Below are positions 11,621-20,775 of a DNA stretch of 25,162 nucleotides, one piece after another (within the stretch, counting starts at the first letter, position 1; every line of letters starts with the position of its first letter). Position numbers and translations under genes: made by a program. The stretch is from assembly GCF_000003605.2 (NCBI RefSeq), contig NW_003149276.1, positions 45,093 through 70,254 of the forward strand. The letters are read 5' to 3'. The notes below the pieces were generated by a model, which saw nothing but the letters and a program-made list of their open reading frames with translations, was not told the origin of the DNA and searched no databases. Source of the DNA: Saccoglossus kowalevskii (Eukaryota; Hemichordata; Enteropneusta; Harrimaniidae).

Positions 11621-12070
11621 AAGTTATTTTCTACTATTGTCTAAAATATGCTTTGCTATACTGCCATGCTAAGTTCTTTTCTACTATTGTCTAAAATATG
11701 CTTTGCTATACTGCCATGCTAAATTATTTTCTACTATTGCCAAAAATATGCTTTGCTATACTGCCATGCTAAGTTATTTTCTACTATTGTCTAAAATATG
11801 CTTTGCTATACTGCCATGCTAAGTTCTTTTCTACTATTGTCTAAAATATGCTTTGCTATACTGCCATGCTAAGTTCTTTTCTACTATTGCCAAAAATATG
11901 CTTTGCTATACTGCCATGCTAAGTTATTTTCTACTATTGTCTAAAATATGCTTTGCTATACTGCCATGCTAAGTTCTTTTCTACTATTGTCTAAAATATG
12001 CTTTGCTATACTGCCATGCTAAGTTATTTTCTACTATTGCCTAAAATATGCTTTGCTATACTGCCATGCT
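11621..12070. repeat. 150-bp trimeric higher-order repeat, 3 copies
   Basis: Two marker sites define unit types: AAGTTA or AAGTTC, and TTGTCT or TTGCC. From 11621 the order is A/GTCT, C/GTCT, then a GCC-type unit, repeated at 11621, 11771 and 11921. This phase-locked pattern indicates amplification in three-unit blocks, not single units. The third unit in each block differs slightly. Confidence 0.8.
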
Positions 12071-12668
12071 AAGTTATTTTCTACTATTGCCAAAAATATG
12101 CTTTGCTATGCTTCCATGCTATGTTCTTTTCTACTTTTGTTTAAAATATTTTTTGCTATGCTGCCATGCTATGTGCTTTTCTACTATTGTCTAAAATATG
12201 CTTTGCTATGCTTCCATGCTATGTTCTTTTCTACTATTATCTAAAATATGCTTCTCCATGCTGCAATGCTATGTTTTTTCTACTATATTCTAAAATATTT
12301 TTTGCTATGCTGCCTTGCTATGTGCTTTTCTACTATAGTCTAACATATGCTTTGCAATGCTGCCATGCTAAGTTATTTTCTACTATTGCCAAAAATATGC
12401 TTTGCTATGCTTCCATGCTATGTTCTTTTCTACTTTTGTTTAAAATATTTTTTGCTATGCTGCCATGCTATGTGCTTTTCTACTATTGTCTAAAATATGC
12501 TTTGCTATGCTTCCATGCTATGTTCTTTTCTACTATTATCTAAAATATGCTTCTCCATGCTTCAATGCTGTGTTTTTTCTACTATATTCTAAAATATTTT
12601 TTGCTATGCTGCCTTGCTATGTGCTTTTCTACTATAGTCTAACATATGCTTTGCAATGCTGCCATGAT
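12071..12668. repeat. 299-bp six-unit duplication within the array
   Basis: Segment 12071-12369 is repeated at 12370-12668 with only three substitutions that I can see. Each copy holds six units, one of them 49 bp, hence 299 bp and not 300. The units inside one copy differ much more from each other than the two copies do. That points to a recent duplication of a six-unit block, by unequal exchange or replication slippage. Confidence 0.9.
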
Positions 12669-13450
12669 ATGTTCTTTTCTACTATTATCTAAAATATGCT
12701 TCGCCATGCTGCCATGCTATATTCTTTTCTACTATTCTCCAAAATATTTTTTTGCTATGCTGTCATTCTATGTTTCTTTCTACTATTGTCTAAAATATGC
12801 TTTGCTATGCTGCAATGCTATGTTCTTTTCTACTATTATCTAAAATATGCTTTGACATGCTCTCATGCTATGTTCTTTTCTACTAATGTCTAAAATATTC
12901 TTTGCCATGCTGCCATGCTATGTTCTTTTCTATTATTGTCTAAATATGCTTCGCTATGCTGTCATGCTATGTTCTTTTCTACTATTGTCTAAAATATTTT
13001 TTGCTATGCTGCCATTCTATGTTCTTTTCTACTATAGTCTAACATTTTTTTGCTATGCTGCAATAATATGTTCTTTTCTAGTATAGTCTAAAATTTGCTT
13101 TGCTATGCTGCAATGCTATGTTTTTTCTACTATATTCTAAAATATGTTTTGCTATGCAGTCATGCTACGTTTTTTCTGATATATTGTCTAAAATATGCTT
13201 TGCTATGCTGCCATGCTATGTTCTTTTCTATTATTGTCTAAAATATATTTTGCAATGCTGCCATTCTATGTTCTTTTCTACTATAGTCTAAAATATGCTT
13301 CGCCATGCTGCCATGCTATGTACTGTACTACTATAGTCTAAAATATGCTTTGCTATGTTGCCAAGCAATGTTCCTTTCTACTATGTCTAAAATATGCTTT
13401 GCTATGCTGCTATGCTATGTTCTTTTCTGTTATTGTCTAAAATATGCTTT

Positions 13451-13866
13451 GCCCAGATGCGATGTTATATTCTTTTCTACTATTGTCTAAAATATTTTTT
13501 GCTATGCTGCCATTCTATGTTCTTTTCTACTATTGTCTAAAATATGCTTTGCTATGCTGCCATTCTATGTTCTTTTCTACTATTGTCTAAAATATGCTTT
13601 GCTATGCTGCCATTCTATGTTCTTTTCTACTATTGTCTAAAATATTTTTTGCTATGCTGCCATTCTATGTTCTTTTCTACTATTGTCTAAAATATGCTTT
13701 GCTATGCTATGTTTTTTTCTACTATTATTTAAAATATGCTTTGCCATGCTGTCATGGTATGTTAATCTCTACTATTGTCTAAAATATGCTTTGCCCAGAT
13801 GCGATGTTATATTCTTTTCTACTATGTTCTTTTCTAGTATTGTCTAAAATATTTTTTACTATGCTG
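13451..13866. repeat. Repeated variant block near the right array edge
   Basis: A distinctive unit variant, GCCCAGATGCGATGTTATAT, occurs at 13451 and 13793, 342 bp apart, which is about seven units with deletions. It marks another multi-unit duplication, older than the 299-bp pair because the flanking units have diverged more. Confidence 0.7.
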
Positions 13867-13869
13867 CCA

Positions 13870-14060
13870 TGCTATGCTGCTATGGCACTGACTTTTAACT
13901 AACTGCTGGAAGGGTAACACTATACCCCATAGATCTCTCAGACAAACAAATTGTCGATGTGGGTGAACAAGAGAGGTGATCTTCAAATTGGATATTTTGT
14001 TATGTTCCGCCTGCATACTTAGGTGAAAATATTACATATCTACTGTGGTACAAATCTTTT
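13870..14060. repeat. Flank repeat F, copy 1
   Basis: This segment right of the 50-bp array aligns with 15903-16095: GCTATG, CTTTTAACTAAC, CTGGAAGG, CAAACAAATT, GGTGAACAAGA/GGACAAGAAA, CGCCT, TTACATATCTACTGTGG. Copy 2 has about 40 extra bp after the CTAAC word. Copies are in the same orientation about 2.03 kb apart. Confidence 0.75.
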
Positions 14061-14310
14061 TTGCTTAGAATAACTATAACGCAACACGAATGCAATTAGC
14101 ATCATACTTGGTATAATAAATTTCCATAAATGTTTTGTTAACTATCAAAACTTCTGAATACCGTTATAGTTAAATGATAAAAAAAAGTTAAACACAACAA
14201 TGATTAAAACTTATATAGCCCATCAAATTAAATGACTCATTTCATATTTTGTAACTATATTATAATAGCCTCTTTTACACATGTATCGGGGAAGTTAACT
14301 ACAAAGATAA
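14061..14310. other. AT-rich stretch, no gene seen
   Basis: No assignable feature. The stretch joins flank repeat F to the short 88-bp duplication. Confidence 0.5.
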
Positions 14311-14450
14311 TATCGACCGATGTGTATTGGTGGACCATGTACTGTACGAAATTATTATGAGAATACACAATATGGCCACAAAGAGAGTACACCGGTAGTA
14401 TCGACCGATGTGTAGCGGTGGATGGTGCGACCGTGTACTGTACGTGTCCA
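14311..14450. repeat. Short 88-bp direct duplication
   Basis: TATCGACCGATGTGTA begins at 14311 and again at 14399. Each copy is followed by GCGGTGG/TGGTGG, then by GTGTACTGTACG or ATGTACTGTACG. The GTACTGTAC word is an odd palindrome. A 116-codon frame on the minus strand (14255-14605) crosses this duplication; it has no recognised domain, and I do not call it a gene. Confidence 0.7.
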
Positions 14451-15195
14451 AAATTGGGGTTATCGGTTATTATTGTACATTTTTCCTCTTCAGAAGTTTT
14501 GGGTAGGATGGCCACAACGGAGCAAGCGAAATTATTGAATAGAAGTTGTTTCAGTGTACGAGCGTGACTCGGGACATACATTATTAATACAAAATAGGTG
14601 TTCAAAACTCATGGTTACACATCAATAAAGACAATTTAAATTTACTCACTATGTGAAATAACATAAGAGAATTTATTGGTATAATCCGATCAGCAGTTAT
14701 ATCCACAATATCATATTTCACTCAAATTTAACAATTCTAGAGCGAGAACGCAATTATAGAAACATTATTTTTATTGTTAATCCGAAAATAATTCTTAAAC
14801 GCATTTTTATTTTTTAATAATTTACACATTAACTTAGTTGGGTCACTCTACAGGAATAACTTATTGGTTCTGGGATTATTAGTTCGAGAAAAACATGTTA
14901 GTCACAATGCACACGATTTAATTAGACTTGTGATACCTATCCCATACTGTAACTTTTTGTGTCACGGTATGTCTCGCCAATAAATTGAAATTCTTATTTT
15001 AAGCTTGCTGCATATCATGATATATAGACACATTGTAATATAGATGTAAGCGATACTTTTCCAATAATGCGCTTATGAAACCACATCATCCTATAAGTTG
15101 TTTTTATAACTAATTATATAAACCCCGCATTGCAGATTACTAATCTTTAACTATCTATCTATAACTCTATTACCAGTTCAAATATTATAAGCGAT
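14451..15195. other. AT-rich stretch, no gene seen
   Basis: No repeat or gene is recognised, except that CCAATAATGCGCTTATGAAA near 15060 resembles the junction word of the 133-bp repeat just downstream and may be a decayed outlier of it. Confidence 0.5.
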
Positions 15196-15675
15196 GAAAT
15201 CAAGTATACATAATAAAAACAAAGCTTTAAGAACTTATGATGTGTAAGTTTTGTGAACGACATGTCATAAGGTTGACTATTTACACTGTTTGTTTTTAAA
15301 TTAGATTCTTTTCAAATAATACGCTCAAGAAATCAAGTATACATAATAAAGACAATGCTTTGAGAACTTATGATCTGTAAGATTTGTGAACGACATGTCA
15401 TAAGGTTGACTATTTCCACTGTTTGTTAAATTAGATTCTTTTCAAATAATACGCTCAAGAAATCAAGTATACATAATAAAGACAATGCTTTGAGAACTTA
15501 TGATCTGTAAGATTTGTGAACGACATGTCATAAGGTTGACTATTTCCACTGTTTGTTTTTAAATTAGATTCTTTTCCAATAATACGCTTAAGAAATCAAG
15601 TATACATAATAAAGACAATGCTTTGAGAACTTATGATGTGTAAGAGTTGTGAACTGTTTATTTTTAAATTAGAGA
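15196..15675. repeat. 133-bp tandem repeat, ~3.6 copies
   Basis: Units start with GAAATCAAGTATACATAATA at 15196, 15329, 15459 and 15592, giving spacings of 133, 130 and 133 bp. The 130-bp spacing reflects three missing T in a T run. Copies 2 and 3 are nearly identical; copy 1 is more diverged. Copy 4 lacks about 28 bp (the ACATGTCATAAGG block) and fades out. No coding frame persists through the units. Confidence 0.93.
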
Positions 15676-15902
15676 CATCAAAATAAAAATATGTAAGCAT
15701 TAACTATTTTAGAATTTTCCATAATTTGCATAATTAGGTGAAAATGGTACATATTCTACGTGTCTACTAAGTATTTCACGAATCCTAGAGGATGTTGATA
15801 ACATTTTGGGAACGAGGCAAGTTTATCATATTTATTCTAATGCCAGAATATGGCCAATATGAAAAGCTTTAGTGAACATGTCAAATTGGTGGCTTATTAA
15901 CA
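15676..15902. other. AT-rich spacer, no gene seen
   Basis: The stretch lies between the 133-bp repeat and flank repeat F copy 2. AATTAGGTGAAAATGGTACATATTCTAC near 15735 loosely echoes the TTAGGTGAAAATATTACATATCTAC word of F copy 1. Confidence 0.45.
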
Positions 15903-16095
15903 TTGCTATGACAACCACTTTTAACTAACTTTCAACATTGGTAATTGTCTAGATGGGCACACCATGCTGGAAGGACTGCAATGTACTCGTAATTTTTTCA
16001 AACAAATTATAGAGTTGGATGGACAAGAAATGTGATCATAACATATTTTGAGATATTTCGCCTCATATTTTACATATCTACTGTGGTAAAAATCA
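15903..16095. repeat. Flank repeat F, copy 2
   Basis: This is the paralogue of 13870-14060, in the same orientation and diverged. It begins GCTATGACAACCACTTTTAAC and ends TTACATATCTACTGTGG. No 50-bp minisatellite units precede this copy, so the array either expanded at copy 1 after the duplication or was lost here. Confidence 0.75.
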
Positions 16096-16861
16096 AAATC
16101 TTACCACGTGGTATAATAAATAAAAGTATTGTGATGTACAGTGTGTTTCCGAAATGATATTAAGTACGTGACTTTCAAAATATTATTATTGTATTTAAAA
16201 TAATTGCCTGCTACCAATAATTGTGGCATAAATACACCCCCTCGAATTATGCAAATTAGTTATAAACATCTATTTAATTGTTTTTGTTCATATATACAAT
16301 GAATCAAGATGTTTGAATTTGAGACAACCATGGTAGTTTTTATTAGCATGCTTAAGAATAATTAGGTTTCTTTAAAATGAGCAAAAAGTTAGATGTTACT
16401 CCCATGCATACACAATCTGTATATCAATTTATTTTAGTTCTTAGTACGCAACAATTGAACATTCATTTGATACATACATTTGAACAATCAATACTATTTC
16501 TAATTGCAATGATAATTCAAAACTTCCATTTGATATATTACACGATTATTTTTGAAAATTTTGAGTATCCAACACTATTCAATATTTGTCTCGTTTCTCA
16601 CAACTCACTGTAAAGAGTGCGCATAAGAACAACGAGATACATACAAATATTGAAAGATGTTGTCAACTGATTGCCATAACAAATATCATTATATTTTTTT
16701 CATAATATTCAGAGAATTCTGCGAGGTATGGTGGAACCTGCTCAAGTCAAAAATTGTACCAACAACCTTTATGGCTCATTAACAACTCAGGGGGAGTATA
16801 TCTCAATATATTCAAGAATACAGGTATGTGATTTCTTCTTCACCATGATTCTTAGAATTGA
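16096..16861. other. AT-rich stretch, no gene seen
   Basis: An ATG frame at 16377-16613 (78 codons) is AT-rich and has no domain signature. Around 16725-16800 the sequence loosely resembles the GTAAGGTAGAA part of the R1 unit and may be a decayed partial copy. Confidence 0.45.
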
Positions 16862-17262
16862 AGACAGGTTGAAAGGTGTGAAAAATTGGTTGTCATGCCA
16901 ATTTCACTGAGGTAAAATTTTGACAGATTTTATAATCTACAGGTTCAGAGATTTCCAAAAAAGTAAGGTAGAACTCTCCTCCACAAATAGTACCGGCAAC
17001 CCATTTTGAGAGTCTCGCTCATAGAATAATTGCAAATCTAATGTGATATACGATGGTGTATCATATGTATACATTAATGTGTTTTCCAGAGGCCGCTCTT
17101 CCACAAATTGCGACTCTTAATATTCAAAGGGATGTATTGAACTCGATTAACCTTCGAATGGAATGTTAATATGTTTACATTGGTCAAATATTAACTCTAT
17201 ATACAAACACTTGACAACACTTAATGGTTTCTTATCAGCAGGTTGTACAATGGCATTGGATA
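16862..17262 (+). repeat. R1 long unit, copy c
   Basis: This is the first of two adjacent diverged units. Shared words in order with copy d are GTCATGCCAAT, TATAATCTACAGG, AAGGTAGAA, GGCAACCATTTT-like, GCTCAT, GCAAAT, TTTTCAGAGG-like, TTGCGACTC, TATTGAACTCGATTA, GGAATGTTAAT, and AACTCTATATACAAACACTT. Offsets run from about 421 bp early in the unit to 393 bp later, so indels have accumulated. TTTTCCAGAGG and TTTTTCAGAGG resemble splice acceptors in both copies, but no coding frame is shared. Confidence 0.8.
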
Positions 17263-17274
17263 TCCCTACCTAGA

Positions 17275-17655
17275 CAATTAGGTAGATTGAAACGCTGGGA
17301 AAAGTCATGCCAATACCATTAAGCTACAACATTGATATGTTCACCGCAGATTATAATCTACAGGCCTAGAACTTGCAAAAAAGGTAAGGTAGAATGGTAC
17401 CCCAATGGTATCGGCAACCATGTTTTAGGGCCCAGCTCATGGAATTGCCGCAAATTCATGTCATATGTAAAAATTAAAGTGTTGTTTTTCAGAGGTGAAA
17501 TTGCGACTCCAAATATCTGAAGAGAAGTATTGAACTCGATTACCCTCAATATGGAATGTTAATGTGTTTACTTTGGTCAAATATTAACTCTATATACAAA
17601 CACTTGACAACACTTAATGGTTATTATCAGCAGGTTTTACGATGACATTGGGGCT
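17275..17655 (+). repeat. R1 long unit, copy d
   Basis: This is the second tandem copy of the long R1 unit. Its 3' half matches copies a and c best, across GGAATGTTAATGTGTTTAC through TTATCAGCAGG. R2 follows about 600 bp downstream, as it does near 5.4-6.2 kb. Opposed frames of 62-63 codons (17332-17520 plus, 17358-17549 minus) cover the same bases and are not conserved in copy c, so I do not call them genes. Confidence 0.8.
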
Positions 17656-18252
17656 ACTTAAAATTATTACGCCAAATTTGAATGATAATAATTTTGTGAT
17701 GGAAATGTACACGGATTAGATACAAAGCAAATTCATACTCAATTCGTAAATGCAAAATCAAAAACATTGCATTGGTATTGTAAATTAAGAAAACACTTGT
17801 CTTTGAATGATTTTCATGTAAAAGAACACACAATACACGACACGTATGTGCATCATCACTACAGGCAGACATTCCTATCAAGTGTTTCTCATTGACCTTA
17901 AACCCAAGTTTGAAATGACGTGTTGCGAACAGCGCTCCACAGTGACTAGATGGTGCTGAGCAAGCCAAATAACATGCGTGACAATGTATAAAGCCATGTA
18001 TTTATAGATAGAAAACTACTCAGTTATGATTGTTCTTGGGGAAAATGTTGTTTACCAGTACACTGTTTAAAATTAATGCACGTGTATTTTATTTTACCTT
18101 ATAACTCAACCTTTAATAACATGTGTAATGTTTTAGAGTTTTTGTAAATGTGTTAATTTGAGTATTAAATTAAAACGTATTTCGAAGAATTATCAGAATT
18201 ATCGTATTGAAAACACATAATGTCATTAGTCAGCAGGTACGTCGCCCTCTAT
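17656..18252. other. Spacer between R1 and R2, no gene seen
   Basis: A 104-codon frame on the minus strand (17654-17968) is the longest here, but the second half of its translation is low in complexity and no family is recognised. The words GACTAGATGGTGCTG near 17944 loosely fit a CTCF-type core. I see nothing firm. Confidence 0.45.
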
Positions 18253-18985
18253 CTCACCGGAAGACTCTGTAAATTTCATTGAAGTATCCAAACCTGATAT
18301 GGAGCATAAAACGAACGTGTAACGATGACATTTAGCACATGTCTATCCAGAAACATGATACGAACAGTGCCGATACACTGATTTCCTTAATAGTTTCTGT
18401 AATTAACATTTATCAAAGACTTCTGAAAACCCGGAAGCATGTTTTGAAATTAGTGCGGTGGCACCGTGACCTCAAAGCTGCGTTTACTGGTCAGAGGTCA
18501 ATCCAAATATAATTCAGTTATTTGTGTCAATAATACACTTTTCCAAATCTAGATTCAGATAGTACAGAGTACACTCCTAAAGTTGTTATCGGTGGCGTAG
18601 TGTAAACTGTACCATATTTCGTTCCATTCGAATAAGCGTAGATGTGAGGCCACCAATAGATCACGAGATAAAGGTCACACACTCTAAAATCTGCATGTCT
18701 CCTATTTCAATAGTACTGAATGATATTTTCAATGTTCAATACAAATAAACAAGACACCTAATTGATGGTTGATATGACACCGCTGTTTATGATCATGATT
18801 ATGAGAGTACATACACAAATCAACAAAAACCTTCTTAAATGTCAAAAACTTGAAAAAATTAAGCTTAGTGTAAAAACAAACAAACAATGGGAGATTGATT
18901 TGCTGAAAATAAAAATAATTGAGTATGCAAATGTAAAGTGGCATGCAGGTTGGAGATATAACGCTAATTAGGAATGAATCATTTG
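18253..18985 (+). repeat. Dispersed repeat R2, copy 2
   Basis: It aligns with 6181-6893 and 20776-21410 through ACCGGAAGAC, GAGCATAAAACGA, CCGATACACTGATTTCC, CTGTAATTAACATTTATCAA, CCGGAAG, TTTTCCAAATCTAGATTC, GAGTACACTCCTA and ATTTCGTTCCATTCGAA. Toward its end it pairs specifically with copy 3 (GATTTGCTGAAAATAAAA, and ATATAACGCTAATTA), sequence not obvious in copy 1. The distal block of copies 1 and 3 is absent. Confidence 0.8.
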
Positions 18986-19210
18986 AAATCTAGGGTCCTT
19001 GAAAGGGATAAAGTATAAGAGATTTTTGTTGAGTTGTTCTGGCCTATATTGTCACCGATTGGTTCTTGTCTCCATAAAACCATGACGGGTATCTTCAAGG
19101 CATTTTGGGTTATAAACACTTCCAGGTACATGTATTCTATGAGACCATTATACTCTTACACAGACACGTCTGTTTGTTTACTTTAAAAATGACTACTTAC
19201 CAATGCAAGT
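18986..19210. other. Unassigned spacer
   Basis: No repeat or gene is recognised between R2 copy 2 and the 27-bp minisatellite. Confidence 0.5.
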
Positions 19211-19612
19211 AAGACAGTGATGTGCGAGAAAGATACTGATGTAATGGTATGTGAGAGAGACAGTGGTGTGTGAGAAAAATACTGAGGCAGTGGTGTGAGA
19301 AAGATACTGTGACAGTGGTGTGTCCGAAAGAAACTGAGACAGTGGTAAGAGAATATACTGAGACAGCTATATGTGAGAACGATACTGAGACAGTGGTGTG
19401 TAAAAACGATACTGATAGAGTGGTATGTGAGAAAGATACTGAGACAGTGGTGTGTGAGAAAGATTGTGAAACAGTGATAAGTGAGTAGGATACTTAAAAA
19501 AGAGCTAAGTGCGAAAGATAACTAGATATTTGTGTATTAGTACGATACTGAGCCCGTGGTGTGAGAGAAAGACAGTTGTATGTAAGTAAGACACTGAAAC
19601 TGTGATGTGTTA
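19211..19612 (+). repeat. 27-bp minisatellite, left part
   Basis: Units approximate GATACTGAGACAGTGGTG followed by TGTGAGAAA, 27 bp. The best-ordered units lie at 19380-19465; both edges decay. Since 27 is nine codons, a plus-strand frame stays open from 19270 to 19488 and reads as a repeated nine-residue unit EKDTETVVC. There is no signal of a real gene around it: no upstream exon, and indels break the frame further right. The array is cut at 19612 by the 862-bp transposon and resumes at 20475. Confidence 0.9.
19608..19612. repeat. Left 5-bp target-site duplication
   Basis: TGTTA lies immediately before the left terminal repeat and is matched by TGTTA at 20475-20479. Confidence 0.75.
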
Positions 19613-20474
19613 CCACAGGGAGTTGGACAAACTTATGTATTTTAATAAATTATTAAATAATAAAATGTTAAATAACTTTTCTTTTACCCCCCTTCCTGGT
19701 ATCGATTTCAAGTAATCACTGATCTTTGTTTATACCACTCTTTTCTTTATCACAACTTTGTTACGCGTTAATGTTATATGCAAACCTTTCAAAGTTCGTT
19801 TTCTTTACATATATGACATCTGTAATGACATGGATGGCATTAGAAAGTGACACAATTGCATTTGCACTTGAATATTTGTCAAATGAAAACTCATTGAGAT
19901 CGAGCGACTTGGCAGGAGCAGAACCGTAAAGCCGGAAACCGGATGTTGTGAACTTTGACTTCTGTCGCAAAGAATGACTCATATTGTTGTGTCACATGAT
20001 CAGAAGTAAACAATTTTCCCATGAATTGTGCTGCTGCTATTTTGATTATTTTCATTAGAAACATCTCGAAGAGCAACGCGAACGACATTTGAAGTAGAAA
20101 CCATTTTACAGAAGAGTCACTGATTCATTGAAGTTGCATCGCGTCGGAGATTACACTTTTAAATTTCGCGCGCAGCATTTCGTGTTTATTAATGCATCTC
20201 ATGAATAAATTAAATGCCCACCGGCTTTACGGTTGTGCTCATGCCACAGTCCTGGCGCGATTCAAGCCTTGGGATATTTCAAAATAATAGGATGTGTCTA
20301 CATCGCGCGTTAAAATTTGCATATAACATTAGCGCGTAACAAAGTTGTGATAAAGGAAAGAGTGGTATAAACAAGGGGGGTAAAAGACCAGGAGGGGTGG
20401 TAAAAGAAAAGTTATATAACATTTTACTATTTAATAATTTATTAAAATACATAAGTTTGTCCAACTCCCTGTGG
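19613..20474. mobile_element. 862-bp non-autonomous DNA transposon with ~165-bp TIRs
   Basis: The left arm (19613-19784) and the reverse complement of the right arm (20316-20474) match over about 160 bp. They start at CCACAGGGAGTTGGACAAAC and run to TAATGTTATATGCAAA. The main difference is a 12-27 bp block of unlike sequence near 19700. The element sits inside the 27-bp minisatellite and is flanked by TGTTA on both sides; removing it and one TGTTA leaves a continuous array. There is no transposase frame, so it depends on a relative. Known superfamilies with 5-bp duplications include Transib and some hAT groups; the CCACAGGG end does not settle which. A second inverted repeat lies inside. Confidence 0.88.
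19911..20245. repeat. Inner inverted repeat of the 862-bp element
   Basis: Positions 19911-19935 and the reverse complement of 20221-20245 agree in 23 of 25 bases, with ACCGTAAAGCCGG identical. The enclosed span is 335 bp and contains CpG-rich patches. It may be the terminal repeat of a second element nested in the first, or a sub-terminal repeat of the host element. Flanking bases show no clear target duplication, so neither option is proved. Confidence 0.75.
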
Positions 20475-20479
20475 TGTTA
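20475..20479. repeat. Right 5-bp target-site duplication
   Basis: TGTTA directly follows the right end CCCTGTGG and equals the five bases at 19608-19612. Confidence 0.75.
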
Positions 20480-20742
20480 CACAGATACCTAGACAGTGGT
20501 GGCGAGAATATGACACTGAAATAGTGCTATGTGATAAAGAGAGTGATACAGTGAGGGAGAAGAAGCTATACGTGACAGGTGTGTGAGAAATATACTGAGA
20601 CAGTGATATGTGAGGCACTAGCATGTGGTAAGATACTGACACAGTGGTGTGTAAGTACAATACCGAGCTAGTGGTGTGTGAGTAAAATACTGAAACAGTG
20701 GTATGTGAGATAAATACTGAGGCAGTGGTCTGAAAAAGATAG
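20475..20742 (+). repeat. 27-bp minisatellite, right part
   Basis: The array resumes with the duplicated TGTTA, then ACACAGATACCTAGACAGTGG. Units keep the GATACTGA-ACAGTGGTGTGTGAG pattern but with many indels, so the nine-codon frame seen on the left is not kept. The array ends near GGTCTGAAAAAGATAGG, just before R2 copy 3. Confidence 0.85.
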
Positions 20743-20775
20743 GTGAGCAGAAAAGAGCAACTGTTTATGTAAATC

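Larger units (their letters stand above)
11404..13880. repeat. 50-bp minisatellite array, ~49 copies
   Basis: The unit is 50 bp, reading roughly GCTATnCTGCCATGCTAnG, then TTCTTTTCTACTATTG, then TCTAAAATATGCTTT. The left part (11471-12120) is nearly uniform and in strict 50-bp register. The right part (from about 12700) varies by substitution and by 1-10 bp indels and drifts in register. Left units carry CTATACTGCC with GCTAAG; right units carry CTATGCTGCC with GCTATG. Because 50 is not a multiple of three, a frame crosses three phases every 150 bp, which makes several overlapping hydrophobic frames of 60-125 codons; these are by-products. The left edge begins after a T-rich stretch, and the right edge ends at GCTGCTATGG. 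Confidence 0.97.

Noticed and set aside
11348-13782. Many overlapping hydrophobic frames (up to 125 codons, LCYFHAMFFST-type repeats) in the minisatellite
   Set aside because: They arise because a 50-bp unit without stops in some phases is read in three frames in turn. They overlap each other, track the DNA repeat exactly, and carry no signal of selection on protein.
14255-14605. 116-codon minus-strand frame
   Set aside because: The length is within chance expectation for 25 kb of AT-rich DNA in six frames, it crosses a local 88-bp duplication, and no domain is recognised.
15196-15675. CRISPR-like array
   Set aside because: The repeated unit is a contiguous 133-bp tandem with no alternating short repeats and unique spacers, and the setting is eukaryotic.
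17654-17968. 104-codon minus-strand frame with a protein-like first half
   Set aside because: I recognise no family, the second half is low in complexity, and no splice sites or neighbours support it.
19606-20480. A 6-bp GTGTTA target duplication, or a RAG/Transib assignment for the 862-bp element
   Set aside because: A 6-bp reading makes the two ends unequal by one base, so 5 bp is simpler. CACAGGG near the end only loosely resembles a recombination-signal heptamer, and no transposase is present to support the family.
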